DNA of 64,000 bases from contig CM050658.1 of assembly GCA_027574665.1 (NCBI GenBank), forward strand, positions 25,999,098 through 26,063,097. The letters are read 5' to 3'. The translations under genes were made by a program, and so were the position numbers. Positions 38,671 to 52,600 of this stretch are shown here, piece after piece (within the stretch, counting starts at the first letter, position 1; each line of letters begins with the position of its first letter). The DNA comes from Rhynochetos jubatus. Its lineage: Eukaryota; Chordata; Aves; Eurypygiformes; Rhynochetidae. Below the pieces are notes generated by a model. That model was not told the DNA's origin, searched no databases, and saw only the letters and a program-made list of their open reading frames with translations.

Positions 38671-41600
38671 GAGTGTGTGCTTTTCAGAGCTCAGTCTCTG
38701 ACAATTCTTTCATAGTTGTTCAGTGAGTGAAGGAGCATTTTGTTGTGCTTTTGCCAACAAGGAGCTCTCGACTCAAGGCACAGACACCAGATTGTTGTAG
38801 TGTTATGAACATTACTAGTTATATTTGCACTGTATAAATATTCTCTCCATACAGACTGAGGCTGATTAAAGCTTATTTTTGCCTCCTATGTCGTGACAAT
38901 GCAAATCACTATTGAGACCTCCAGAAAGGTCTTATTTCCTTTCAAGTCTGCTTTGGTTTTTGGTGCTGGGATGTGCTGAAGATCCAAGGCAAAGTGGTGG
39001 CTTGGCTCAGCTCTGCAATTCTTTCTGAGCATTGAGGGCTTGGAGCAAGTGATTCAAGTGTTATAAACAGACTAGTATCAGTATGTAAACTGGTCTGAAC
39101 ACCTCTGCGCTGATTACCGTTAAGTTTTGCTAACCCTGTCCCATCATGGGTTTTCATAGGATGCTGTCTATATGCTCCTGTGAACAAGCTGTGCTGTTTC
39201 CAAAGTCCACATTAGAACATCCCACAGTAGAAAGGACATGTGAAATTCAGGTTGCAAAGCATGTTAGGCTATTCCTTTCTTTCCAGTTGTTAACTTTTCT
39301 GTGCAAATTAGGTCAATTAAGGCAAATGAGCAGAGTATTTAACTGGAGAGAATTGGTCAGTGTAGAGTACCATAACTCTACTCTTTCTGTCTCTGTTTTT
39401 CAAGACTATTTTTATTAGTTTCTTCAAAATACAGTATATTTATGCTTAGTATTTAAATTTTCCCTTGTCATGCAAGTTCACAAGAAGCAGTTCAGTTTCA
39501 TCTAAGATAATACTGAGATACTAAGGCGAGTCAGAACTTAATGATTGGTGCATTTTGTTTGGTAGACTTAGAAGTGTGGACAACAGCAACAAGCATCTGA
39601 GTGTTCTCTACTCCAAATGTTTGTGAATATTCAATTTATGGATACACATTTTATGAATTCTCTGCTGAAACAGGTGCACTATACTGCTTTCTGTACATAG
39701 TGTCAGGCTTAATGTTGTCTATGCCATCAAAAGTCTCCTTTGAACATCTTGATTCTGGCAAAAAACCACATATGTGAATGCAGCACACCTGTAGATTACT
39801 GGAAACTTTTTAATGCTCAAAAAGAAAAAAAGAAAGAATACATTACAATCTACCTTGTTAGAAGTTTTGTCCAAAATTATGTATTGTTACGTAGTTCCTT
39901 CAATAAAATGATAGGCATGGAAATAACCATTATGTATCCTAAATATCCACTTTCTTCTATTAGATATCATCTTTGTGATCTATTTCTTAATAGCACAAAA
40001 TAACTAACCCCAGTAGTAGCAAAACCTTTATTACAAACATGCCTTTAATTTCCTTGTTGTCAAGTGGAACGCATGGAATCATGTATATGAACAATAATTG
40101 TTTTGTGTAGAGATGTAAGCATAACTTTTCTTTTTCTGTATCTTAAATCATTTACGCTGGAAAGGTTAAAAAAAGGGTTGAGATACTGCATGAAATCTGA
40201 CACAAAGGCTGATGTGATTGTAGAAAGTATAGAAAGCTACTACCAGACACCTGCCTGTAGTTTAATACAGGCAACTGTATTTTGCCTATGTAACTTCCTT
40301 TTGCAGTTTTGCTCAGAGGCTGTCCACTTTCTAATTTGCATGCATGAGTTCTTGGCTTTTCTTTCTACGTATTCATGGTTGTGAAAATATCTCAGTGAAC
40401 TGCTCTCACTGGATCTACAGCAGGACTGCATGCTGCCTGTGAGACATCCATCTCCACAAAATGAAATTAAGGATACTAGAAAATGGTGATAAATTAGAAT
40501 CAGTTTACAATTAAGAATAGGGCTGAAAAAGAAGCTTCTTTTCTTGATGTAGGACCAACTGACTAGCCCTTAGGGCCACAAAGTTACTAACATGCTAAAG
40601 ATTTTTATTCTGACCAAGTTGTAGCCAGCACAAAAGTTGCCAGCAGTTGACATTCAAAAGAGCTTTTGAATTACTAAGTGAAAAATTGAAGAGAAATTGC
40701 TGTTTTACAGCAGAGTGGATCTTTGATTAAATGTTACATGCAATCACTGGTTTTAACAAAGAGGTATGGATTGTAACACACTTCAGAAGGTATTGTGCAA
40801 GTACAAACATTATACTCCTTATGTGAATATTTTTGTGGGAATATGGCTAATATTATACTCTCTGGGTCACTGTTTCCACTTTAATATCACTTCAGAGTCT
40901 TTCAAAAGAGGAAGAGCAGTAAATAGTTGCCGGAAGGAGGAATAATATAAGCCAGACATATGTCTCAAGTGACTGTATTATTTTCAGTAGAATAAAAAGG
41001 AACTTGAGGAAGCAACCAACTAAATTGCTGGTTGCAGGAGAACTCATGTCACGTCTGTATCTGCAGGTTTATACTGCAATGTGTAGTTAAACATACTGAA
41101 GTTTAGTAATTCTTATTTTTATAGCTTCCCTTTGTCACAGATTTAATCTGATTTCATCTGAATTTATGTTTTTGGGGAAGAGCCCTTCCTAGGTGTTGTG
41201 GTGTTTTGGTTTTTTTTTGGTTTTGTTCTTGTTTTTTTTGGTTTTTTTTTTGGTTTTTTTTTGTTTTGTTTTTTTGTTGGTTGGTAAATAATTAGTAGAA
41301 ATGTATTTTGAAAAGGCAGAAGAGAGCGCCTTGCCCCCTTGCTCTTTGGGATGTTTTAATCTATAATGCCAAGGTAGAGGATGAAATGCCTGGCCTTAAA
41401 ACTTCCTGCTAAAATATTCTGTGTATTCAATAAGACGCATAAAACAAGTGTTATGATTGCTGTTAAGTGCTTACGTAGAAAAACTGGTGTTTACTAGGAT
41501 ATACTGGAAGTCTCTAAAACATGATTTATATGACTTAAAATTGTTTTGAACTTTTTGAGCCTCTAGTGTGGATTTCATGTATTTTAAACCAAATCACTGC

Positions 41601-42428
41601 ATTCAGAACAAGCTCTTGAAAGACTTTTTATAATGAAATGCTAGAGCAATTGAGTTGTGTTTCAACATGGAACAAACCAAGCCCAAGTTCACCACGGCTT
41701 GTGAACCTGGACTGAATTTGTTTGCCACATTTTCTGTTTTATGTTTTTGATTCAGAAATAATTCCTAAACCAAATCAAAACTGTGACATTGTGAAACAGT
41801 AGAAATTAAAGCTAAAAGTATGCTGAACACCAAATTTGTGAGTTTCAGCCTCTGAAGAGGGTTGGTGTTCACCAGTTCTGGGCTTTTCCCCACTGATTTG
41901 AAGACTTTCACATCTTAATTAAAATTTGATTACAGAATTCAAATGAACTTTTGGAGAGCACGAGCTGTTAAAAGAGTGTTCTTCCACCTCAGCCCTTGTC
42001 GCTGACCTGTATTTCTGTTATAAATAAGCAGGAATTAGAAAGCTGGTGTGTTGGATTTTTTGCTGCTGATGTCACTTCATGTCTCTCTCACCCTTCCCCA
42101 GGAGATTTGGACTTTATGCCTGTGTTGGGAAACCTGCATGTCATCCTCTTCCATCAAGTAACTGTATTTGAAACAGTCTCTCTAGAAGCAAGCAGAGTTG
42201 CTGTTTCTGTAGAAGATGATGCTAATTGCAGTGGTAGTATTAATTTATGCAGCGTTCAGACAAAACACACTGGAAATACTGCAGACCAATACAATTAAGA
42301 TAAGCCTAATTGAAATTCTTCACTAGAGTAGAAACAATAAACAATCATCTATAAAAATAACTATATAACTATATAACTATATTTCTATTGAAGGCCTAAA
42401 GTAATTCAGATTGGGGTAACTCCAGATT
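38671..42428. other. Unique AT-rich non-coding DNA
   Basis: No gene or interspersed repeat was recognised. A T/G-rich low-complexity stretch lies at 41205-41285. A short tandem run of TAACTATA (about three copies) lies at 42357-42382, just before the LTR at 42434. Confidence 0.5.
41205..41285. repeat. T-rich tract with GG interruptions
   Basis: Runs of 6-10 T separated by G or GG (TTTTTTTTGG-like units) give a long polypyrimidine-biased strand. It is simple sequence, with no retroposon body recognised beside it. Confidence 0.85.
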
Positions 42429-42433
42429 GTGGT

Positions 42434-43057
42434 TGTCGTAGTTTCACGACAAGCCTGCTCTACCACTCCGCCCCCCCCCTCCCCCCCCCCCCCCCCGGTG
42501 AGGAAGGGTCGGAGGAACAAACCGAGGAAAAGCCAGTAGGAGTTGAGATAAGAACTATTTAATTATATAAATGAAACTTAGGGAGTTACTAACAATGCTA
42601 GTGCTAATGAGTAATTTAAGGAACGGAGGAAGAGGGTAGAACAAATGACACAGGATCCCACCCCAAGAAGGGAAAAAAGGAAAGAAAAACCCACCCGAAG
42701 GGAGCAAACCCCCCACGAAACCGCCCGGGGGCCGAGAGAGTAAGAGAGAGAAAAAAAAAAACTTCCAAACCCCAACTCCCAGACCGATCTGCCCGGCAAG
42801 ACGCTGGCTCTGCCCGGAGCACCAACCACTCGCCACAAGTTCCCACAACAAACAAACCCCCAGCCCCCTCGGCCGGAAGCCCCCTCAGACCCTTCCCCTT
42901 CCCAGGGTCATGTCCACCCACAAGCCTTTCCACCCATATGCCCACCCCCTCCCCGCCGGTCCTGCAGTGCCGCAGGCCCTGGGCTGGCACCACCTATGCA
43001 GCTTGATGTGTTATGGGGTGAAGCAAAACATAGACTAGCCGGTGCAAAGCTAAGACA
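42434..43057 (-). mobile_element. Solo LTR, ERVL-type, minus sense, GC-rich
   Basis: Read on the minus strand, the 624-bp element starts TGTCTTAGCTTTGCACC and ends GTGAAACTACGACA. A perfect 5-bp target duplication, GTGGT, flanks it at 42429-42433 and 43058-43062. The 3' part (plus strand 42434 to about 42555) shares the AGTTCTTATCTCAA / CTTTTCCTC / G-run / final ACGACA layout with the LTRs at 6778 and 45993. The upstream part is distinct and GC-rich with many CpGs (for example around 42715-42735). A C9-T-C16 run at 42471-42496 lies inside the shared module. CpG retention and the intact duplication argue for a young insertion. Open frames of up to 125 codons at 42555-42993 on the minus strand lie within the LTR and reflect its composition. 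No internal viral sequence is attached. Confidence 0.85.
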
Positions 43058-43062
43058 GTGGT

Positions 43063-45992
43063 GTTACTAGGAGTATTGTTATTTCTGTGTATGTGTGAGG
43101 ATGTGTGTTGGTCTTTGGTAGATGACATTGACAAAACTGTGAGTGCTATTTAGCGTTCGATGGAAATGACTGAGAGGATGTTAGGAAACAATTCATCTGC
43201 CAACGCTTTGGCTCTTAGCTTGCGTGCCCTGGGGTTGCATGTTGCATGGTGGTTAAGGAGTGAAATCATGAGCACCGTATATCATAAGTCCTTTTGTGCT
43301 TCTAGTTATCTCTTTGTTGCATCACCAGTTTTGGTTAGTCCCTGTGTGCATTGGTTTTAGTTTTCAAATGTTAGGAATGATTTCCTCCTTGTAGGGCTGG
43401 CTGAGCTTACAAAATCCTGATCTTAGCTCCAGTCCCTGTATAAGCCACTTGGTTTTTCTACATTTTCTGTGCTTGCACAAGAGGGGTACAGTTGTCCCTC
43501 AGTTGGTTGAGACATGTTGTCAGAATTCAGAATAGGACCAAGTCCACTCAGAACAGATAATATGGTATCCTCCTGAATTCAATCAGTGAAACAAAATCCA
43601 GAGAAACAGTGTAGAAGAAATACTTCTCATGGAAAAATATTTCCTGTCAAGTACCTATACTCTCTCTGTTACTTGTCTAGAACAGACTTCTCAGTTGTTG
43701 CATAATCCTTAAATGTCTGGAAAAATGCATCTACCTGAGGTCTACAGAAGTCTTTCCCACACTGTTTTGGTAACAGCACTCAGCTGTTCTGGAGTATGTT
43801 ACATGATCAAAGCACTCAACAAATATTAGGTAATTATCAATTTAATTAAAGAACGAGTATTCTTCCAGCAGTGCAGAGGAATGTGCTCAGCACAACATTA
43901 CAGTACCAATAAATGGATTTCTCTTTAATAGATTTAGGAAACACACTGTACTGTTTTTCTAGTGAATATATTTGGATACGTGACGTAATATGATAATTTC
44001 ATATTTATAGTGAGTCAAAACTTTAAGTTGTATGTGGCCATTTGTGGGTTTTGTTTGGTTGGTTGGTTGGTTTTTTCTTTTTTTTTTTTTTACAGTCCAT
44101 GTGATTGCTGAGAAGTATTTGCATGTTTCCCTTATGTCATGAAGATTTTATGATTAAATAGTCTTTCAGTGATTACATAATAATAAATTTTTAAGAAATT
44201 AGAGAAGTACCCATCTTAGACTAAAACAATCAGCAGAGTATACTGATTGCAGGTTTTTTGGTTTCTTTTGGTTTTAGGCTCAGTTTGGGCATAACTTTGA
44301 CAATCTTATCCCTTAAGAAAAGATGATACAAAAGTACAACTATGCTGTCAAAGCTTTGTTAAAGGCTAATTCACTTCAGCAGATATAGATGCTCTACTAA
44401 CTAATACTAGTCATAAAAATTATTCAGCAGTTTCTTGGGGAAGACCACTGAAATTGAGTAAATCATCTTTTTGAAGAGAAGAATTTCTTCCTTCAGTTTC
44501 TAAAATGTGATATCCAACATGCAAGCATTAACATTTATCTACACATATGCCTTGTGTTTAGTGCGTTCTTAGGATTTGTTGCTGTTCCTAGATGAAAGCA
44601 CTAGGTTACAATGATCATGAACTTACCTGCCATTTCTCTGGGACATTTGTGTTATTTTTTCCTACTGAATTTCCAAGTGGCAAAAAATTGAATAGTCTTC
44701 TAATGTATTTTGCCTTTAAATACCACATAAAAGGGAACAGGAGTCTATGAAATATACTGCTGAACTTCCATGCATGTTAGGCATAGTATCATGCTGACAT
44801 AAAATACTGATATTCGAATGAGGAAAGTTATTTGTCAGTTTTCCTTAAAAGTACAATAATCTCTGAAAAATAAAATTGGGTAGAAAAGGAAGAGAAGCAG
44901 AGCAGCAGTGGAAGGAAGGAGGAGAAATTGTTCATTAGTATTAGAAATTGTGCTAAGGTAGGAGCCTAGAAAGCATGAATTCAAGTTTCACCTCCTACTG
45001 CACTTGGCAATTGCATGATTGACTGAAGTGTTTTGATCTGGATGCAGACAGGAATTGTGCAAGATTTACAGATACAGTAAAAGGCTTTCAACAAGGTCAC
45101 TGCTGGCAGCACTGAGTGCTGTTCTGTAAGGTATTTTCCTCAGGCTCCTACAGGTAATGAAGAAGATCTAATAGTGTATTTATCTAATCTTCCCAACTTC
45201 ACTGCTATTTCCAGTGCTAAAGTATTATAGTACTTCATATTGTTATCTGCATCTTGGTCTTATATTCTCATAATGCTTTTAATGTAATGACATTTCAGTT
45301 ATATTTGTGAGTTTGGAAAGACTGTCTGTTGTGCCTCTGTAGGCACTCTCTCCGGCCCATTTTCTTGATTTAGATGGCCCATGTTTCCTTCAGTAAACTT
45401 TAAGAAAATAATACCTTTTGCAAAGGCAATGACAGATCTTCAGGCTTCACAATAATGCAATTCTAGATTGTATGTTCTTTTTTCTGCTTCTAAAATGTGC
45501 CTTTTATGCTGATACAAGATTAAAAAAGTGATGAATTGTGTCTTATTAAGACTGTTCTTCTTTAAAGGAAGTATTTATTCTGTGTGATGAAGATTTCTGT
45601 GTAATGAATCTGTTTGGAGAAGAAGGATTGTACCTCACAGTTTGAAAGCGGTTGGGGCTGTTGCAGTAATTGGGAGCATGGTGGGACAAGACTGTTCTGC
45701 AGCCTAATATAAACAGTCAGCTCTAGATGCAGCCATTTGAAATGAGGAACTGGGAGGAAGCATGAAATATAAGTGATCCAGGAATAAAACTATCTTTGCA
45801 GTATTGTCCAGCAAAGTTTATGCAAGTGATAAGCAACACTGAGTTGGGACAAACAACTTAATGGAAATTATGTGAAAGTAGAGTGAGGCACAAATGTGAA
45901 AGTGAGTGTGGAAACAAGTGTGAGAAACTAATGGCCTTTGGAATGTAGTATAGCCAAGGACATTGCATTTGTTAAAAACACGGACTTCATGT
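43063..45992. other. Unique AT-rich non-coding DNA
   Basis: No gene or interspersed repeat recognised. A GGTT/T-rich simple stretch lies at about 44047-44092. Confidence 0.55.
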
Positions 45993-46618
45993 TGTCATGG
46001 TTTAACCCCGGTCAGCAACTACGCACCAAACAGCTGTTCACTCACCTTTCCCCTTCCCCCAGTGGGATGGGTAAGAGAATCAGAGGAAAAGGTAAGAAAA
46101 CTCATGATTTGATATAAGAACAGTTTAGTAACTAAAAATAAATGAAATAAAACAATGATACTAATAATACTAACAAACCTAATAATACTACAGTGGTACT
46201 AATAATATGTAATGAAAATAATGAGGGTGGGAACCCTAAATGATAAAACCTCTTACCGCACACTGACAGATACCCAGCCAGTCCCCGAGCAGCAAGAGCC
46301 AGAGAGTGAGTGAGCTAGAGCCCAAGAGACCTGAGAACCAGACCCCTGGCCAACTCCCCCCATTTTATAGACTGAGCATGACGTTTTATGGAATGAAATG
46401 TCTGTTTGGTCAGTTTGGATCAGCTGTATTGCCTGACCCTCCTCATACTGAACACAGGTGCAGTATGAGAAAGTGAAAAAATCCTTGACTTGATATTAGC
46501 ATTGCCTGGCAAGAACTAAAATCATTACTATGCTGTCAGTATTCTTCTGAACAAATCCAAAGCATAGCCCCATACTAGCTATTGTGAGGAAATTTAACTG
46601 TGTCCCAATGAAACTCAT
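45993..46618 (-). mobile_element. Solo LTR, ERVL-type, minus sense
   Basis: The plus strand begins TGTCATGGTTTAACCCCGG, the reverse complement of the ending GGGTTAAACCATGACA typical of a very common avian LTR group. Landmarks then run in the expected order: the CCCCAGTGGGATGGG block, AGAATCAGAGGAAAA, TTTGATATAAGAACAGTTTA, an A/T-rich ACTAATAATA stretch, CCAGTCCCCGAGC, and a TATA box (TATAAAA on the minus strand, at about 46365-46371). After these come GTCAGTTTGGATCAGCTG, AAATCCTTGACTTGAT and ATACTAGCTATTGTGAGG. The minus-strand start (plus-strand right edge) is decayed and no exact target duplication could be fixed. It looks older than the LTRs at 6778 and 42434. No internal sequence is attached. 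Confidence 0.85.
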
Positions 46619-49600
46619 AAATTTAATGCAGAGTTGTTCATAGAGAAGAAATCAGAATCAAATGGAGAGGCTTCAGGCAGACAGCCCATGGGACTGTCAA
46701 GAAAATGTGTTTTGATTTCATGAGTTCCCTAAGGGTTAGCCATAAGGTGCTGTCCTTTATGTTTGTTCCTTGGCATAATCCTGAATTGCAGTTCTAAGAT
46801 TGGACTACCCCACAATTTGTAGTTACTGTAATTAAAATGGATGCCAAGCCATATCAAGGCATGGTAAAGATAAAAGTTATAGTGTGCTACAAAGGGAAAA
46901 ACAACGCCTCTTGATGCTTACTTCTGGGTAGAGTTTGCAGCTGTAATGGACAAATTATTTTTTTTCTTAAATGCAGATCACTGCAAAAAGTCTTGATCTG
47001 TTAAGAAGTATCCAGTCTAAGGGGTCACTGCCTTGGTTTGTGTGTGAGTTTTCATTGCAATAGAAGTTTCAGAATTTGCTGAAGCAGCAGAAGAGCAGTG
47101 ATGTGGAATGAGGTTCAGTCAATGAAGAGCAGTAAGTGTAGTGATCAGTAATCATTTTGTGAAAAGCAGTTGGTGACAGTGAGTGTGTGTTGGTTCCAGA
47201 TGTGTGTGTAGTGTAGGACACAAGCCATGCTGGAGTGGATAACACGGCTGTACCACAAGGTAAGCCATTCCCATTTGCTTCCTGACATGAGGGTTGATTG
47301 CAAATGACATTATTGGGCTAGATTTAAATAATGATAAGTAAAAAAAATGGTGATTTTGTCTAAACTAGGGAAATGAGAGGTAGGATAGAGTAGTCTCTTG
47401 TGTGTTGTGGCTGAGGGGAAGGTCACTTGTTCAGTTGTTTGGTTTTGGGCTGTGTTTTTGATGGCTTTGCTTATGTGCAGTGTTTACTCTTCATACACCT
47501 CTGACAAACAATGAAAATGTGACAAAGATTTCAAATAGATTGCCATCAAAACGGCAGTAAATGAACGTGTATTTAGAGGTTTATTTTTTATCTCACTGCC
47601 CATAGTTCAACAATTTTCCAACAATTTATTAAAGAAGAAATTTTTCTGGGAAGAAACAAACCTGACAGTATCAAGGTTTACAATAGAAGTAGTAATTTGA
47701 CATTGTAATGATTTTTGTTACCTTGCATATCTTCTCAGGAAACTAAAACTAGTTGATTGGTCAGATATTCATTAAATTAATAGTGAATGTATTGCAGCCT
47801 TGTGAGTCATACAGTCAACTATGAAGTTCTAGCTATTGTAATCTTTGTGCGTTTTCATCATTAGATGTTTCCCTTTTCTGATTAGAAAAGCTTTGCAGTC
47901 CTGCAAAGCTTTTGTCATATAAGAAGTTCTTATTCATGCAGATAATCCCATTAAAATTCCCTGAGACTGCTAGTGTGAATAGTCTGGTAGTCTGGGTCTA
48001 AATTAATAAAGGAGTCTCATTTCTATTCTTCTAGGGCAGAGGTATATCAAACACTGAATGTGCTTTAAGTGTTCTTTAACCCAAGCTGTAAAAGATACCA
48101 TAAATTTAAAAAGTGACAGTTTCTATGATGCATAACAAGAACAGCAGAAATTATGGTGACTGCCAAGATGCTGAAATCACTGTATGAATTTCTAGGTAAA
48201 AGGAAAACGGGAGTCTGATTCTGCTGTTTTTATGCCAGTGCCACTGACTTTGGCTCAGTGGCTGTCATCCTGACTTGCAGCTGTATAGGAGGCCTTTTAT
48301 CTGCCATTTTAGGAAAATGGATTAAGTTAGAGATCTGTTTTTGAGTGGAAGGAGCACTATACTGTAAAGCTTTGTCAGTAGCTAAGGGTCCCTACTATCC
48401 TCATATTTTAACACTTCTCTTAGCTTCTCTGAAAAAGTTCATTTAGATTGAAGTCATGCACATGTCCAGTGAGGTGCAGTGTTTTAGATGGTGAGGTTAA
48501 TCAGGGAAGCGGAGATAAAAAGCCTTGAAATACTGGGGCATTTAATATTTTATGAAGTCTTCTAACCATTTGTCATAAAATCATGTTTCAAAAGGAGTTA
48601 ATTTTGAAAATTTCATCTATATTCAATAGTCTTAAATGACCTTCAGTGCTAATTAATATTTTAATGCTAAATTCAGCTGTTATTCTGAAAAATTAGGTAG
48701 TTGTGCAAGTCCCAAGTATTTAATAAACTTGTCCTGTGTTTAATAGAGTTTATAAGCTTTTCTTCATCTGAATCAGCAACGCTGAAGGAAGAAACTTCAT
48801 AGGTCTTACAGAGCTTTAAATTCTACCATGTATGACTTCTCAGAGATTTTCAGCAGCTTCAGCCTACCCCAATGGGTCGAGAGAGATTACAGATGGCCAG
48901 CAGAACTGGAAATATTTTACAGACTCAGCAGCAGTAATTTTGGCAGGTCAGAGTGGCTGAGCCAAGTACTTGGGCTTCCCAAGAGCAGCAGTTCTGGGTC
49001 TGGGCTATGAGCATCTGCCGCAAAGTACAATAGCAAGTACTGCTGTGAGGCTCTCCCAGAGAAGACTGGAAAGCATCAGCTATCTTACTTTGTGTGTGGT
49101 GTTATTCCCATACTTTTCATTATTCTTTTATTTTTCAGAAGTGTGATTTTTAAGACAAAATAATGACTTCCAATCATGTGAGGGTGTTTCAGAAGCAAGC
49201 ACTGATGCCTTTAATTATTAGCAACCCATGCTATAAAAAGCCTAACAAAAAAATAATGTAGTGATGGAATCCTGAAGGCAGTGGTCCAGGACAACTTTGC
49301 ACAGTACATATATAGAAATGTATGTATATTTCTGCAAAACTGAAAACCCTTTCCTAGTTTAGAAGCCTATTTTTTATTTTAGCAAAAGTTAGGAACCATC
49401 ATCGATTAATTTGTTCAGTAACCTCCTGAGCATCTCTGGTAATTTTCTAGATTTTGGAAGATATTGGTGCAATATCTTATAAAATCAGCGATTTCAGAGA
49501 GGGGATGATTTTTACAAGCAAAGTGAAGCAGTAGTCCCTCTGACAGAAAGGAGGTATTGGCTTGAAGTCTCTAGTTTGTCCATGTTTTCCTGTATTTCTA

Positions 49601-52600
49601 TATCTTTATTATTGAGCTATATGTCCATATTGTAAACAGTTAACATACTTCAGAGATCTTAGATCAATAAAAACTTACAGAAATAATTTCAAACCCTCCC
49701 CTTATACTCACCTTAAAACCTAAAATTAAAAATTTATGAACAAATTCTCCCCAGTGTCCCCTACCCTCATTTTCCACATGATTCAACAGAGGGGTGAATT
49801 ACAGTCATGAAAAGTAATGCAAGGAAGAAGTTACTGCAATAGCTGATTGCTCAGTAAGCCCTCTTAGGTCCTGATATATTTTTCTGGGTCTACACTAGGA
49901 TCTACACCCACCCTGTGGGATTATAGCAATCATACCTTGAAAATACATTTGCATTCACTAATAGTGAGTCACCTAAATTTATCCCAAATAAAAAATATAT
50001 CATCCCGGTTTCTCTTTTCAATAATTAGATTCCTTTTTATACATTTTTATTTTTGATACATACGCAATTCTATAAATGCATTACACCTGGGTACTGTGAA
50101 GAAAAGGTTATTAGAAATGTGACACAGACAGATAGGCTTTATGCTAAAATAGTTCCCCAGCTGCATAAGCGAAGCCCTATGTTGGCCTTGTGTGACTGTA
50201 ACAAAAGACTTGCTGCTGTAGGACACTGTGTCATCCTGGGGAAACATAAAAACATCCAGATCTCCCAATTTGTCTTTCAGATTTTTAACCGATAGATGTC
50301 AAGGATAGTCTGGTTTGCCAGACATTTCTCTCTAAATCCCGATTATTGACGAAGAGATTGAGGTAAATGTTTAGGTGACATGAAAGAATATTGCGTCAGC
50401 CTCAGATACAGTAACAAAGACATTAGCTGTCAAGACATGACAAAAGCGTATGCTTTTTAAGTTGTATGCAATATGTTTATACTTCTCAACTAAAACTGCA
50501 CAGTCTACCCCAAATAAACACATTCTGTACACCAGCAGAATTGATGTTCCTATTGCCATGAATGCTGTACTAAATACATCCTCTTTGTTAACGAGAATGC
50601 AATCCAAAGGTGCAAGAATAAGATAAATGACAATAACTTTCACATGCACTTGCAAAAGCATCTGCTAACCTTTCCAAACACAACAGACTTTCACTTTGAT
50701 GTGTTTGCATTGCTTTGAAAATGATCTGCTCTCCATTAAATTCAACATTAAAAGGCCCAGTGGGTGTAGTGAAGCAATAAAACAATAATAAAAATCTCTA
50801 CACTTGTAAATGCTGCCAGAGCTATCTGAATATTTTATAATGAGCATATAATCTGAAAAAAACCTATTACTTTTGCATCAGTGTACATGATAATATTAAA
50901 ATATAAACCCTAATTCCTCAAGCTTTTTTAACACTGTTGTTTGTGGGAGTGGGTTTAAAGGGAGACGAAACATACAATATTTAATTTTATCTGGAAATCT
51001 TTTTTAAAGGGCAACTGATTAAAATGCTAAAATTGCTCTTTTATGGTTCTTTTGTTTTGAAGGCCTTTGTTTTAAAAAATACCCACATAGCAACTCCCTA
51101 AATCAGGAGTATAACAGAAAGAGGAGGGAGATTAACGTCTAACTTTTGGCTGGTTTTATGTGTGGTAAACATTGCTATTTCCTAGGGCCTGAGAAGGTAT
51201 TAGAATTATAGAACTTTGGCAAACTTGAGAAATTGTCTTGCAAACTACAAGAAAATAATAATTTCTGAAGTTGCTTATATATATATATAAAAGTATAAAA
51301 CACAGACTTCTGACGTTCCTCCTAAATGGAAAAGAAAAAAAGAATTCTGAATTTTAATAGTCCCTTGTTTGTGACCTTGACTTTCCTCTTCCCCAGCATG
51401 ACTGCAATTATTGCCAGCTTATTTTATTCAATGCCAGATGGCTGAATTTATGTACATAACAGAGATTGTAGGGGATGAACTACCTGTATCAAAATTATGA
51501 TTCTTTATTCCACAATGGTTTTTTTTTGAGGGTGGTGTGCTAGTTTCTTTTTTAAGCAGAACTCCTACAGTTAATTCATGTGACTTGCCTTTTAGTTCTT
51601 TTTCTGTTTCATTTTGTAGATGTGTTTTCATTAGTATGTTGCCGGAATACTTAACTGTAGAAGGAAAAAAAAAAAAATAAAAAAAGCCTGTGACTTGTGT
51701 TTTTAAGAAGATAATCTAGCAACAAAATGGAAACAAAACCTAACTGAAACTTAAGGGTATTTTAAAAATTACCTACTTGGATATGGTAGGTAGTGGTTGT
51801 GTTAGGAACAGAACTTACTTGTCTGCAAAAATGAGTTGCTTGTTGTGCCCAAACAGCTGTTCATACTCTTACCTTCCTCTGCCATAGAAAGTTTTGACTG
51901 GATATTTAGGTGCTAGGAAAGCTAAAGATCTTTAAGGTGGAATATGGCAGTTACAGGATATCTGAATGACAGGTTGTAGGCTGATTTCACATTAGGGAGT
52001 TGGTCCAGAGGGGCTGAAAGAGGTGATTTTTACTTATGAAATCAAAAGTAGTTCAAATACCTACAAAATTTCAGTAGTTCTGTACAAAAAGATAGGTTGT
52101 CGTCTTTTTCCTCTACACATCCTTTTGTCTTTACACTTGTCTCTGGACCCCACTAAATGATCTAATTTATACGTCACTCAGAGTTAAGAACTTGAAAAAT
52201 TTGCAATATTTTCCTGACCTTTAAAACCTGTACTGACTGCCTGCCTTCTCAGAAATAATGCTAAAACCCAGGTTCTGTGTGTTAGAGGCCGTCCAAATTG
52301 CAATCAGGCGCTTCTGTTTGAGACCAACCAACCAACTCAGAGTGCTCTTGACAGGAGTTTTGAGGCTGTGAGTGGAATTACCAAATGTGGATATCAAGAA
52401 TATGTAAAAATTAATACACTTAAGGTGCATGACAATGACAAATTTTCTTGGCTTTTCGTAGCTGTGCTAGCTATAACTTTTGCCATTTTAACTAGTGCCG
52501 TCTATAAAAGGTCTGCACGCGAGATACCACTGATGGAGTGGAAGGTGAGGCAACACAATCAGTTTGCTTTACCTGCATCCCTCGGGGCCTGGGTACCAGA

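Noticed and set aside
42555-42993. Minus-strand frames of up to 125 codons
   Set aside because: They lie entirely within the solo LTR and follow its GC-rich composition.
50371-50661. 96-codon minus-strand frame with hydrophobic segments
   Set aside because: No family was recognised and the hydrophobicity follows from T-rich codons. The region is better explained as a candidate conserved non-coding element.
52500-52515. CTATAAAAGG, a good TATA-box match
   Set aside because: A single TATA-like word in AT-rich DNA with no downstream gene or initiator support.
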